A DNA stretch of 10,870 nucleotides from Nitratireductor sp. (GCA_020441735.1 JAGRLQ010000007.1:1-10870); one strand, 5' to 3'; numbered from the stretch's first letter, positions 1 through 7,752 are shown. Made by a program: numbers and translations. Notes: a model not told the origin generated them from the sequence alone.

Positions 1-759
1 GCCCAGTCTTCGCTGGATGCCGAGCGCTATCGCAAGCTCGGCGCCCGGCCGGTCGTCATCTCCGGCAACCTGAAGGTCGACACCAAGGAACTGCCCTATG
101 AAGAGGCGGAACTGCGGCGCATGCTGAGCCAGGTTGCCGGTCGCCCCGCCTTTGTTGCCGCGAGCACCCATCGCGGCGAGGAGGAAATCCTGTTTGCCGT
201 CTTCCGCAAGCTGATGCCGGAGTTTCCGGGGCTGCTGCTCATTCTCGTACCCCGCCATCCCGAGCGAGGCGATGAGATAGAAGAATTGGCGCGCAGCCTG
301 TCACTGGAGGTGGCAAGACGCAGCCGCGAGGAGCAGATCGGCGCGACAAGCGATATCTATCTCGGCGATACCATCGGCGAGATGGGGCTGTATCTGCGCA
401 TGGCCCCGATCGTTTACATGGGCCGCAGCCTGGCAGGGTTTGGCGGCCAGAATCCGCTTGAACCGGCAGCCATTGGCGCTGCCGTCCTCTCCGGCAAGCA
501 TGTGGCAAACTTTCGCGATACCTACCGTAATCTGCTTTCGCGTAAGGCGGTGCGGCTGGTTGAGGATGGCGACATGCTGGCTGCCAACCTTGAATTCCTG
601 CTCAAGAACCCGGTTGAGCGCGAGCGCATGATCCAGGCCGCAGGAGAAACGGTAAACGACATGCGCGGTGCGCTGGACCGCACCATCGACGTGCTCGATT
701 CCTATGTCTTTCCCCTGACCGTGAAGCGCAAGCTGGAGGACATCGGAAATGGCAGCTAA
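1..759 (+). CDS. waaA: 3-deoxy-D-manno-octulosonic acid (Kdo) transferase, 3' part
   Basis: WaaA (KdtA) transfers Kdo from CMP-Kdo onto lipid IVA at the cytoplasmic face of the inner membrane. The frame is open from the first base, so the gene's 5' end lies outside the window; 252 residues are visible, against roughly 420-440 for the family, so the N-terminal acceptor-binding domain is mostly missing. The visible part is the C-terminal GT-B (CMP-Kdo binding) half. It contains GNLKVDT near the left edge, then AASTHRGEE, the PRHPER motif, and the long GDTIGEMGLY...GGQNPLEPA signature that is diagnostic of this enzyme. It ends in TAA inside the start of lpxK (11-base overlap), which indicates one operon. 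The ATG at 121 is internal and not a start. Family assignment is secure; the number of Kdo residues added cannot be told. Confidence 0.94.
   Translation, partial: AQSSLDAERYRKLGARPVVISGNLKVDTKELPYEEAELRRMLSQVAGRPAFVAASTHRGEEEILFAVFRKLMPEFPGLLLILVPRHPERGDEIEELARSLSLEVARRSREEQIGATSDIYLGDTIGEMGLYLRMAPIVYMGRSLAGFGGQNPLEPAAIGAAVLSGKHVANFRDTYRNLLSRKAVRLVEDGDMLAANLEFLLKNPVERERMIQAAGETVNDMRGALDRTIDVLDSYVFPLTVKRKLEDIGNGS
735..740 (+). promoter_or_regulatory. Shine-Dalgarno of lpxK inside waaA
   Basis: GGAGGA lies 8 bases before the ATG at 749 and within the last codons of waaA. It fixes the lpxK start and suggests coupled translation of the two overlapping genes. Confidence 0.65.
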
Positions 760-1828
760 CGAGACGCCTCCGTTCTGGTTCGAGCCAGCCGGGCTCAAGG
801 CCTGGCTGATGGCGCCGCTCTCCCTGCTTTATTCGCGGGCAGCGGCGCTGGCCATGCATGCGCGTCCGTCGGGCGGTGTCGATGTGCCGGTATTGTGTAT
901 CGGCAATTTCGTCGCCGGCGGCGGCGGCAAGACACCGACCGCGCTGGCACTTGCAGAAACCGCAAGAAGGCGCGGGTTTACGCCGGGATTTCTGTCGCGC
1001 GGCTATGGCGGCAAGATTGCCGGTCCTGCCAGGGTGGAACCGGAACGCCACAATGCCGGTGACGTCGGCGATGAGCCCCTGCTGCTCGCCCGCTCTGCGG
1101 TAACGGTGGTTTCCTCCAACCGGCTGACCGGTGCGGAGAAGCTGGTGGAACTCGGCTGCGATTTCATTATCATGGATGACGGCTTTCAGAACCCCCGGCT
1201 GAAACGCGACTATGCCCTCGTCGTCGTCGACTCCCGCCGGGGCATCGGCAACGGCTTTGCCATGCCTGCAGGCCCCTTGCGGGTGCGCATGAAGGACCAG
1301 TTGCCGCTTGCCAATGCCATTCTGGTGGTTGGCGACGAACCGGGCGCGCAAGCCGCAATACGGCTCGCCGCACGCGCCGGAAAGCCGGTCTATCAGGGCC
1401 GCTACAGAATGCTCAGGGCGGGCCAGTGGAAGGGGAAATCCCTGCTTGCCTATTCCGGCATTGCTGATCCGCAGAAATTCTTCGACAGCCTGGTCAAGGC
1501 CGGCGGGCAGCTATCCATGGTCAAGGCCTATGGCGACCATCATGTCTTCTCGCGCGACGATGTGATGGAACTGCTTGACCGCGCCAAGCTGACCAAGGCG
1601 GATCTGGTCACCACCGCCAAGGACTATGTTCGCCTGCTCGGCATGGGTGAAGCGCAGGAACGCCTTGCCCGGGCGAGTGCCGTTGCAGGCATCGAACTCG
1701 TCTTTGCCGATGAAGGCACGGATGAGCGGATCATTGATGCCACCTTGCGCCGTTTCGAACAACGCCAGCTGGCTGCAAGTCACAAGGGAAAAAAGGAAGC
1801 AGTGGAAGCGCTCGAAGCGGCAGGCTGA
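749..1828 (+). CDS. lpxK: Tetraacyldisaccharide 4'-kinase
   Basis: LpxK phosphorylates the 4' position of tetraacyldisaccharide 1-phosphate with ATP to give lipid IVA, the acceptor used by WaaA. The enzyme is a peripheral or monotopic inner-membrane P-loop kinase. The 359-residue product has a hydrophobic N-terminal segment (about residues 16-35), a glycine-rich P-loop with G52-N53 and GGGGKTP at 57-63, the family motif DDGFQ at 143-147 followed by a basic stretch, and the DHH motif at 263-265, which corresponds to the conserved histidine region of the active site. It is about 30 residues longer than the E. coli enzyme, mainly through a charged, Ala/Lys/Glu-rich C-terminal tail. The ATG at 749 is chosen because of the GGAGGA eight bases upstream. 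It overlaps waaA by 11 bases and ends 13 bases from the convergent DUF2093 gene, so the waaA-lpxK unit stops here. Confidence 0.96.
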   Translation: MAANETPPFWFEPAGLKAWLMAPLSLLYSRAAALAMHARPSGGVDVPVLCIGNFVAGGGGKTPTALALAETARRRGFTPGFLSRGYGGKIAGPARVEPERHNAGDVGDEPLLLARSAVTVVSSNRLTGAEKLVELGCDFIIMDDGFQNPRLKRDYALVVVDSRRGIGNGFAMPAGPLRVRMKDQLPLANAILVVGDEPGAQAAIRLAARAGKPVYQGRYRMLRAGQWKGKSLLAYSGIADPQKFFDSLVKAGGQLSMVKAYGDHHVFSRDDVMELLDRAKLTKADLVTTAKDYVRLLGMGEAQERLARASAVAGIELVFADEGTDERIIDATLRRFEQRQLAASHKGKKEAVEALEAAG

Positions 1829-1841
1829 AAAGGCCAGCGTT

Positions 1842-2042
1842 TCAGGCAAGCCCCTGTTCGCGCCGCACCGAGGTCACGACATCGATATAGGCTTCCTGCC
1901 GGGCGACAGACCAGTACTTCAGTTCATCGATTGGGATCGGCTTGCCGGTAACCGCGCAACGCACAAAGGAGCCGGGCGAAATCACATCGAAATCCGCATC
2001 GCCATAGCGGATTTTTGCTTCTCTGGAGCCGGGTTCCAACAT
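1842..2042 (-). CDS. DUF2093 family small protein
   Basis: This is a 66-residue protein recognised as a member of the DUF2093 family, small proteins found in alphaproteobacteria and often near mutL and lpxK. Visible features are an N-terminal MLEPG, a KIRYGDADFDVI stretch, SPGSFVRCAVTGKPIPIDELKYWSV and a charged end RREQG. There is no signal peptide or membrane helix, so it is probably cytosolic. A single Cys sits in the V-R-C-A-V-T-G-K-P-I-P turn. The ATG at 2042 is preceded by AAAGG at a spacing of 8 bases. The gene lies 69 bases downstream of mutL on the same strand and is convergent with lpxK. Its function is unknown; co-transcription with mutL is possible but gives no evidence of a repair role. 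Confidence 0.85.
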   Translation of the reverse strand: MLEPGSREAKIRYGDADFDVISPGSFVRCAVTGKPIPIDELKYWSVARQEAYIDVVTSVRREQGLA

Positions 2043-2093
2043 GATCGTCGCCTTTGTCGCTTTGCGTCCTTCATTTAGAGGCTGAATGGCGGC

Positions 2094-2109
2094 GGCGCAA
2101 GGATGCGCC
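2094..2109 (-). terminator. Hairpin after mutL (weak)
   Basis: GGCGCA and TGCGCC form a 6-bp stem with a 4-base loop immediately after the mutL stop. An outer pair, AGAGGC (2077-2082) with GCCTCT (2107-2112), is an alternative fold. No T-run follows on the minus strand, so it is at best an attenuator or a processing/stability element between mutL and the DUF2093 gene. Confidence 0.25.
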
Positions 2110-2111
2110 TC

Positions 2112-3929
2112 TCAACGCCCGAACAGCCGCTCGATGTCCTTCAGGTCGAGTTCCACCCAGGTCGGCCGGCCATGGTTGCATTGGCCGGAATTGGGCGTCA
2201 CCTCCATCTGCCGCAACAGTGCATTCATCTCATCAGGCTTGAGCAATCTGCCCGACCGCACGCTGCCATGGCAGGCCATGGTGGCGGCTACATGTTCCAG
2301 CCGGTCGCGCAGCCCCTGCGCCGAGCCCCATTCGGCGAGTTCGTCGGCCAGATCGTGCACCAGCGCCTGGGCATCAATCTCGCCAAGCAGGGCGGGCGTC
2401 TCGCGAACGGCAACCGCGCCGGGGCCGAACTGCTCGACATGAAGGCCGAGCGTTGCAAGCTCTTCGGCTGCTTCCGCCAGCCGCACAACATCTTCCTCAG
2501 GCAGGTCGACGATTTCGGGAATGAGCAGCATCTGGGAGGGGAGCCCCTCTTTCAGCCCCTTCTTGAGCGCCTCGTAAACGATGCGCTCATGGGCTGCATG
2601 CTGATCGACGATGACAAGCCCCCGCTCGGTCTGCGCGATGATGTAGTTCTTGTGCAGTTGCGCTCGTGCAGCGCCCAGCGGATGGCGCAGCATCTCTTCT
2701 GCCGGTTCGGATACCGCCGTAGCCGCGTTGCCGGAAGGCTGGCTGACATTGCCGATTTCCGGTTGATAAGAATGAGTGGTCTCGCCAAATCCGTTGGCAG
2801 CGGTCTGCGAAACCGGGGCTTCCTGTCCGGCCGGGCTATCGGTGAAGGGAGCTTGATAGCTGCCCGGTTCGAAAGCGGATGTCTGGCGGCCGGAAAAGCC
2901 GGGCCGAAAGGCTGCAGCCATCCCTGTGCCGCCTTCGCTGGAAGCGCGGTGCCCGGCATCGAGAATGGCCCGTTTCAGGCTGCCGACCAGCAGCCCGCGT
3001 ACCAGGGCAGCGTCACGAAAGCGAACATCAGCCTTTGCCGGGTGCACGTTGACGTCAACCTCCTGCGGCAGGAGGGTGAGAAACAGCGCCAGAAGGGGAT
3101 GTCGGTCGCGCGGCAGGAAATCGGAATAGGCGCCGCGTACCGCACCCAGAAGCTGCTTGTCGCGCACCGGCCTGCCATTGACGAAGAAATACTGGTTGAG
3201 CGCATTGCCGCGATTGAAGGTGGGCAGCCCCGCCAGTCCGCCAAGGAGGATGCCCTCTCGTTCGGCTTCCACTTCCATCGCGTTGTCGAGGAATTCGCGG
3301 CCCAGAATCTGCCGGACACGGTCGCGCAACGTGCCTGCCGGCCAGTCGAGCGTGCTGCGGTCGCTGCCGCCCAGCGTGAAATGAATGCCGGGAAAGGCGA
3401 GTGCTACGCGCTTGATCGTTTCGGTTATGGCATTGGTTTCCGCCCGGTCTGACTTGAGGAATTTCAGGCGCGCCGGCACGCGCGAAAACAGGTCGCGCAC
3501 CTCGATCACCGTTCCCGCCGAAAGCGCGCCGGGTCTGGCTGGCTGCACCGCACCGTTATCGACAGTGATCTGCCAGGCATGAGGCTCGTCTTTGGCGCGC
3601 GAAAGAATGCTCAGCTGTGACACCGAGCAGATTGAGGGCAGGGCCTCGCCGCGAAAACCCAGTGTGCGAATGTCGAGCAGATCGTCGGTAAGTTTCGACG
3701 TGCAGTGGCGCTCGACCGCCAGTTCAAGATCGCCGCGCGCCATGCCGCAGCCATTGTCGGAAATGCGGATCAGCCGCTTGCCACCTTCCGCCGTCACGAT
3801 ATCGATGCGCGACGCGCCAGCATCAATCGCATTCTCGACCAGTTCCTTGACGACGCTGGCCGGCCGCTCGACGACCTCGCCGGCGGCAATCTGGTTGATC
3901 ATGGAATCGGAAAGCCGGACGATCGACAT
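2112..3929 (-). CDS. mutL: DNA mismatch repair protein MutL
   Basis: MutL couples mismatch recognition by MutS to strand incision and excision. The 605-residue product has the N-terminal GHKL ATPase: IAAGEVVERP at 14-23, catalytic E32 with N33 and D36, DNGCGM at 58-63 and GFRGEAL at 91-97. The transducer domain follows, with NQYFFVNGRPVRDK and DVNVHPAKADVRF. A Ser/Pro/Gln-rich linker of about 100 residues leads to the C-terminal dimerisation domain. That domain carries the endonuclease signature DQHA-x2-E-x4-E (D442 to E453), ACH at 552-554, CNHGRP at 584-589 and a terminal FGR. This complete metal-site set means it should be a nicking MutL, as in bacteria lacking MutH. The ATG at 3929 is fixed by the family N-terminus; AAGGG sits unusually close upstream. 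It is divergent from the efflux gene, with 141 bases between them. Confidence 0.97.
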   Translation of the reverse strand: MSIVRLSDSMINQIAAGEVVERPASVVKELVENAIDAGASRIDIVTAEGGKRLIRISDNGCGMARGDLELAVERHCTSKLTDDLLDIRTLGFRGEALPSICSVSQLSILSRAKDEPHAWQITVDNGAVQPARPGALSAGTVIEVRDLFSRVPARLKFLKSDRAETNAITETIKRVALAFPGIHFTLGGSDRSTLDWPAGTLRDRVRQILGREFLDNAMEVEAEREGILLGGLAGLPTFNRGNALNQYFFVNGRPVRDKQLLGAVRGAYSDFLPRDRHPLLALFLTLLPQEVDVNVHPAKADVRFRDAALVRGLLVGSLKRAILDAGHRASSEGGTGMAAAFRPGFSGRQTSAFEPGSYQAPFTDSPAGQEAPVSQTAANGFGETTHSYQPEIGNVSQPSGNAATAVSEPAEEMLRHPLGAARAQLHKNYIIAQTERGLVIVDQHAAHERIVYEALKKGLKEGLPSQMLLIPEIVDLPEEDVVRLAEAAEELATLGLHVEQFGPGAVAVRETPALLGEIDAQALVHDLADELAEWGSAQGLRDRLEHVAATMACHGSVRSGRLLKPDEMNALLRQMEVTPNSGQCNHGRPTWVELDLKDIERLFGR

Positions 3930-4070
3930 GCGCCCTTAATGCAAGCGGCGGCCTGTCCTAGTCAATTGCATCCGTATCGTGGTGAACATCTCTTTTCGGT
4001 CTCGCGCTTCCGCTGCGCATGCCAATCCGCTACAGCAGGCTTTGTAATTCATTTCAGCGGGCGTCTTTCC

Positions 4071-5249
4071 GTGTCACCTCTCCAGATCATCATCTATTGC
4101 GGGCTGCTGCTCAGCGTATCGGCCTTTTCGGTCGACATCCTGCTGCCGGCCTTCGGGCTGATGGCGGATGATCTCGATGCCGATTACGCCGAGATTCAGA
4201 TGGCGGTGCCGGTGTTCCTGGCTTTCATCGGTGTCGGCCAGTTGTTCACCGGACCACTGTCCGATCGTTTCGGCCGCAGGCCGATTCTCCTTTCCGGATT
4301 GGCGGTCTTCGCCGGAGGAACCCTGCTGTGCCTGTTTGCGCAGAGTGCCGAAATGCTGCTGATCGGCCGGGCGGTTCAGGGGCTCGGCGCTTCCGGCGGG
4401 CCGGTCGTGGCGCGCGCCATCCTGCGTGACCTGTTTTCCGGTCGCCAGCTTGCCGCCAACATCGCGCTGGCCACGATGGTCTTTGCCTTCGGCCCCATCG
4501 TGGCGCCGCTTGCCGGTGTCGCCTTCATGCAGTTCGGAAGCTGGCGAATGATCTTTGCCGCCATCCTGCTTTTCGGCCTCGTTCTTCTGGCAATCGGCAT
4601 GCTGTTTCTGCCTGAAACCCTTGCCAGGCAAAATCCCAACGCAACCCGCCCCTCGATGCTGCTTGCCAATGCGGTTGCCGTTCTGCGCAACCCGCAATCC
4701 AGGTTCTATGGCCTGCTGCTCGGGCCGGTCATGAGCCTGATGATGCTGATCTTGATCTCCGTACCCAGGGTCTACAAGGACACGTTCGCCATTGAAGGGG
4801 CGCTGTTTGCTGTTCTGTTCGCCATTCACGGCTTCGGCATCATCATCGGCCAGTATTTCAACCGTGCGCTGATCAATCGCCACGGGCCGCAATTTGCCCT
4901 GCTTGTCGGCGGGGTGATTGCCGTCGGCTCCGTCGCGCTGATGCTTGTCTTTCTGGTGGCCGGTATATTGAATGCCTACGTGCTGTCCTTTACTATGATC
5001 CTGTTTGCAACAAGCTTCCTGACCATGGCGGCAAACTGCATGGCGCTCTCCCTCGATCCCCATGGCTCGATCGCCGGTTTCGTATCCTCCTTCGTCGAAT
5101 CGGTGAGCCGTCTTTTTTCAGCCGTCTTCAGCGGGTTACTCGCCTTGATGGTGGGTGGAAAGCTGGATCTCTTTCTGTATGCGCTGGCGATAACCACATT
5201 GGCGGTTTTGGGGTTGATTCTCGCCGGTCAAAGGCGCATGTCTGCCTGA
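4071..5249 (+). CDS. Bcr/CflA-type MFS drug efflux transporter
   Basis: This is a 392-residue polytopic inner-membrane protein of the major facilitator superfamily, DHA1 group, expected to export small molecules by proton antiport. It begins with a hydrophobic helix containing SVDILLPAF (Asp at about 22), typical of Bcr/CflA proteins. Motif A is GPLSDRFGRRP at about 61-71, and the Bcr/CflA signature QGLGASGGPVVARAILRD spans about 103-120. About 12 membrane segments can be counted, ending in a short basic tail (GQRRMSA). The frame is open further upstream to 3705, overlapping mutL, but that extension is not hydrophobic and reads as shadow. The GTG at 4071 is the only start that keeps helix 1 and gives family length; its ribosome site is poor, so the start is moderately sure. 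The substrate cannot be inferred. It stands alone, divergent from mutL. Confidence 0.86.
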   Translation: MSPLQIIIYCGLLLSVSAFSVDILLPAFGLMADDLDADYAEIQMAVPVFLAFIGVGQLFTGPLSDRFGRRPILLSGLAVFAGGTLLCLFAQSAEMLLIGRAVQGLGASGGPVVARAILRDLFSGRQLAANIALATMVFAFGPIVAPLAGVAFMQFGSWRMIFAAILLFGLVLLAIGMLFLPETLARQNPNATRPSMLLANAVAVLRNPQSRFYGLLLGPVMSLMMLILISVPRVYKDTFAIEGALFAVLFAIHGFGIIIGQYFNRALINRHGPQFALLVGGVIAVGSVALMLVFLVAGILNAYVLSFTMILFATSFLTMAANCMALSLDPHGSIAGFVSSFVESVSRLFSAVFSGLLALMVGGKLDLFLYALAITTLAVLGLILAGQRRMSA

Positions 5250-5257
5250 ACTCGGGG

Positions 5258-5288
5258 CTTGCGTTGCCTATTGGTGGCAATCGGCAAG
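5258..5288 (+). terminator. Interrupted hairpin after the efflux gene
   Basis: CTTGC/GCAAG encloses TTGCC/GGCAA with a 7-base loop, 9 bases after the MFS stop, followed by TCTTTG. The stem is interrupted by one base on the left and three on the right, and the T-run is short, so termination is only possible, not shown. Confidence 0.3.
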
Positions 5289-5345
5289 TCTTTGAGCCCA
5301 ACGAACGCAATTGTACCGCCGTATCCGTTCGCCAAAACGGTTTGA

Positions 5346-5474
5346 CCCATCTGGCACTACTCCCGGCAGATCGCCTGGGACTATACGGGCAGGGAATGGA
5401 ATTCCGTCGCGCAGTGGCCTGAGATCGCCCCCTGCGAGTGCCGACCGGTATCCTGCAGTTTGGACGTAGACATT
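5346..5474 (+). other. Protein-like reading upstream of SulP; possible decayed alpha-carbonic anhydrase fragment
   Basis: After a TGA at 5343-5345 the SulP frame stays open without an ATG or GTG until 5475. The reading is unusually rich in Trp, Tyr, Glu and Asn: WHYSRQIAWDYTG (first W at 5352), a further W at 5397, then WPEIAPC with the Cys at 5433. The pattern W-x-Y-x-G, then W, then P-E-x-A-x-C resembles the start of mature alpha-carbonic anhydrases. There is no signal peptide or start codon. It may be a gene remnant, chance, or 5' leader of the SulP gene. The rest of the 225-base gap shows no convincing promoter. Confidence 0.2.
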
Positions 5475-7349
5475 ATGGCTGGCTTCCGCCCGAGAGATCT
5501 GGTCGCGTATTTGCAGGGTGTATCCCTGCAGCGCCTGCTGCCGTTCCTCGAATGGCGGCACATGATCACCCGCCAGACGCTGCGCGCCGACCTTTATGCC
5601 GGCCTCACGGGGGCTTCGATTGTTCTTCCCCAGGCTGTCGCCTTTGCCGCCATTGCCGGCCTGCCACCCGAATACGGGCTCTACACGGCGATGATCTCGG
5701 CAGCCCTGGCTGCGCTGTTCGGTTCGTCCTGGCATGTTGTCTCCGGCCCAACGACGGCCATCTCCGCGCTTGTCTTCAGCGCGCTGGTTGGCAGCTTCGA
5801 GCCTGGATCGGCAGCCTGGATTCAGGCCGCCATTACGCTGACATTCCTGGTCGGGGTGTTTCAGCTCGCACTCGGACTTGCCAGACTCGGTGCGCTTGTC
5901 GATTTCGTCTCGCATTCGGTCATGGTCGGCTTCATGGCCGGTGCTGCGAGCCTGATTGCGCTCAGCCAGATAAGACATGCGTTGGGCATCGATCTGCCTA
6001 GGCCCAATGAGGTGGTCGAGTTTGCGATCAGTCTCTACGAGAACATTTTTCACGTTGACTGGCGCTCGGCCATCATCGCCTTCATAGCTTTTGCAGTTGC
6101 GCTCGTCTCGAAACGGTATTTTCCCCGTCTGCCGAACTATCTCTTCGGACTGATAGCCGGCTCGGTGGCAAGTCTGGCGCTGCAGGGTCAGGAGAACGGT
6201 GTTGCGGTCGTGGGCGCCATCCCGTCGATCTTCCCGGTATTCGATGTTCCCTCCTTCAATGTCCGGCTGATGGGCGACCTTGCACCCGCCGCTTTCGCCA
6301 TTGCGCTGGTCGGCCTGCTGGAGGCCGTGTCCATCGCCAGAGCCATCGCCATCAAGTCAGGGCAGGACCTCGACGGCAACCAGGAATTCATCGGCCAGGG
6401 TGTCTCGAACGCCGTGGGTTCGTTTTTCCAGTGCCACGCCGCCTCGGGGTCGTTTACCCGGTCCGGCCTGAACTACGAGACCGGCGCCGCCACACCGCTT
6501 TCCTCCGTCATCGCCTCGATAGCACTGTTCCTGATTCTGATCTTCGTCGCGCCGCTGTTTGCCTATGTGCCGATTCCGGCCATGGCCGGTGTCATCATCC
6601 TGGTTGCCTTGAAGCTGATCGATTTCCGCGAGTTGTGGCACATCATGCGCACCAGCCGCGCGGAAACCTCCATCGCGGTGATCACCTTCATCTCGACTCT
6701 GTTCATCGATCTGGAGTTCGCCATCTATATCGGCGTGATGCTGTCCTTCCTGATCTTCCTCAACAAGTCGGCCCATCCCTTTATCGGCATCGGCGCGCCG
6801 GATCCCAATACCACCCACCGGGTGTTCCGCAGTTCTGAGACCCACGGGCTGACCGAATGCCCGCAAATGGTCTTCGTGCGCATGGATGGCCCGTTCTATT
6901 TCGGCTCCGTGGAACATGTGCGCCGCAAGTTTCGCGAAATCGAACGCAAGCGCGCCAAGCAGAAGCACATGCTGTTCATGGTCAAGGGCGTCGGCGAGAT
7001 CGATTTGCCTGCCGCTGAACTGCTGATCGAGGAGGCGCGCCGCCGCAAGCGCCGTGGCGGTTCCTTCCATGTGCAGGCAAAACAGGTCGCAGCCATCAAG
7101 CGTCTTGACCGCTTCCATGTCTCCGAAGCGCTATCGACCGAGCACGTGCATACGTCAAAGGGCGATGCGATTGCCGAGATCGTGCCGACACTCGATCAGG
7201 ACATCTGCGCAGCCTGTACGGCGCGCATCTTCCGCGAGTGTCCGCCGCCACCGGAAGACTTCCTGACGGATCAGGAAAAGGCCGAAACGCCATCACCTGC
7301 GAAAAAGCCGTTGCCTGCCAAAACGGCTGCATCTGCCAAGGCTGTGTAG
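5475..7349 (+). CDS. SulP family inorganic anion transporter with STAS domain
   Basis: This is a 624-residue inner-membrane transporter of the SulP/SLC26 family; members carry sulfate, bicarbonate or dicarboxylates. The N-terminal signature is clear: DLYAGLTGASIVLPQAVAFA then IAGLPPEYGLYTAM (about 39-72), followed by SGPTTAISALVF. The central family motif spans about 296-335 (DLDGNQEFIGQGVSNAVGSF then GSFTRSGLNYETGA). The membrane domain is followed by a STAS domain at about 460-555. There the usual phosphoacceptor Ser in the D-x-S-G position is replaced: GVGEIDLPAAELL. A tail beyond STAS holds C578, C581 and C589 and ends in a Lys/Pro/Ala-rich stretch. The ATG at 5475 is chosen because no in-frame ATG or GTG lies upstream; TTG at 5460 is an alternative, and neither has a good ribosome site. 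The substrate is not determinable from sequence. A hairpin terminator follows. Confidence 0.93.
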   Translation: MAGFRPRDLVAYLQGVSLQRLLPFLEWRHMITRQTLRADLYAGLTGASIVLPQAVAFAAIAGLPPEYGLYTAMISAALAALFGSSWHVVSGPTTAISALVFSALVGSFEPGSAAWIQAAITLTFLVGVFQLALGLARLGALVDFVSHSVMVGFMAGAASLIALSQIRHALGIDLPRPNEVVEFAISLYENIFHVDWRSAIIAFIAFAVALVSKRYFPRLPNYLFGLIAGSVASLALQGQENGVAVVGAIPSIFPVFDVPSFNVRLMGDLAPAAFAIALVGLLEAVSIARAIAIKSGQDLDGNQEFIGQGVSNAVGSFFQCHAASGSFTRSGLNYETGAATPLSSVIASIALFLILIFVAPLFAYVPIPAMAGVIILVALKLIDFRELWHIMRTSRAETSIAVITFISTLFIDLEFAIYIGVMLSFLIFLNKSAHPFIGIGAPDPNTTHRVFRSSETHGLTECPQMVFVRMDGPFYFGSVEHVRRKFREIERKRAKQKHMLFMVKGVGEIDLPAAELLIEEARRRKRRGGSFHVQAKQVAAIKRLDRFHVSEALSTEHVHTSKGDAIAEIVPTLDQDICAACTARIFRECPPPPEDFLTDQEKAETPSPAKKPLPAKTAASAKAV

Positions 7350-7366
7350 AAGATCGGAAATACAGG

Positions 7367-7388
7367 AAGCCGGATCACTCCGGCTTTT
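7367..7388 (+). terminator. Rho-independent terminator of the SulP gene
   Basis: A perfect 8-bp stem, AAGCCGGA and TCCGGCTT, with a 4-base loop (TCAC) ends in TTTT, 17 bases after the SulP stop. On the opposite strand the same stem lies just after the stop of the SMR-like gene, so it may also serve as a weaker bidirectional terminator for the convergent unit. Confidence 0.75.
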
Positions 7389-7397
7389 GCTGCCGAC

Positions 7398-7748
7398 TCA
7401 GGCGTAGCTGACGACGATGATACCGGCGACGATCAGCGCCGTGCCGGCAAAGAAGGTCGGATTGAGCTGCTCGGAAAGCAGGAAATAGCCGATGACCGGC
7501 ACAATGACGAAGCCTGACGCCATGAACGGATAGGCGCGGGAAATGTCGGTCTTCGAAACAGCAATCACCCACAGAAACGATGCGATGCCGTAAAGCGCCA
7601 TCGCCCCGATGAAATAGGGGTTGAAGGCGATGTTCCACAGATCGCGGGCAATATTGCCACTCAGCTGCCGCCCCGCCATCTTGAACAGGAACTGGCCGAA
7701 GGCGATCATGACCGGCACGATGATCAGCAGGGCCAGATCGAGCCGCAT
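7398..7748 (-). CDS. SMR/EamA-like four-helix membrane protein, probable lipid-linked sugar flippase
   Basis: The product has 116 residues and four predicted membrane helices (about 2-24, 46-66, 71-90, 96-115), with hardly any soluble part. Motifs are GQFLFKMAG in helix 1, WVIAVSKTDISRAYPF between helices 2 and 3, and GYFLLSEQLNP before helix 4. These match the half-size DMT/EamA proteins, including the ArnE/ArnF subunits that flip undecaprenyl-phosphate-aminoarabinose. Proteins of this size work as dimers. The start at 7748 lies 4 bases after the stop of the GT2 gene, so the two are almost surely co-transcribed and coupled. Flipping of the GT2 product is inferred from context; a small-multidrug-resistance type exporter is the alternative. 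Only one subunit is present, whereas Arn systems use two, so a homodimer would be needed. Confidence 0.86.
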   Translation of the reverse strand: MRLDLALLIIVPVMIAFGQFLFKMAGRQLSGNIARDLWNIAFNPYFIGAMALYGIASFLWVIAVSKTDISRAYPFMASGFVIVPVIGYFLLSEQLNPTFFAGTALIVAGIIVVSYA

Positions 7749-7752
7749 CGGA

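Noticed and set aside
2103..3452. Long plus-strand frame of 449 codons opposite mutL
   Set aside because: It lies entirely within mutL, whose full motif set is intact; the reading has shadow-like composition and no recognisable domain.
3705..4070. N-terminal extension of the MFS transporter to 3705
   Set aside because: It would overlap mutL by 225 bases and add about 120 polar residues before helix 1, giving a length far outside the family.
4074..5063. Minus-strand frame of 329 codons inside the efflux gene
   Set aside because: Gln/Asp/His/Gly-rich reading typical of the antisense of a membrane protein gene; no motif.
5460..5474. TTG at 5460 as the SulP start
   Set aside because: No ribosome site and an ATG follows five codons later; kept only as an alternative.
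5268..6053. Minus-strand frame of 261 codons covering the start of the SulP gene
   Set aside because: Polar antisense-type composition and it crosses the strongest SulP signature region.
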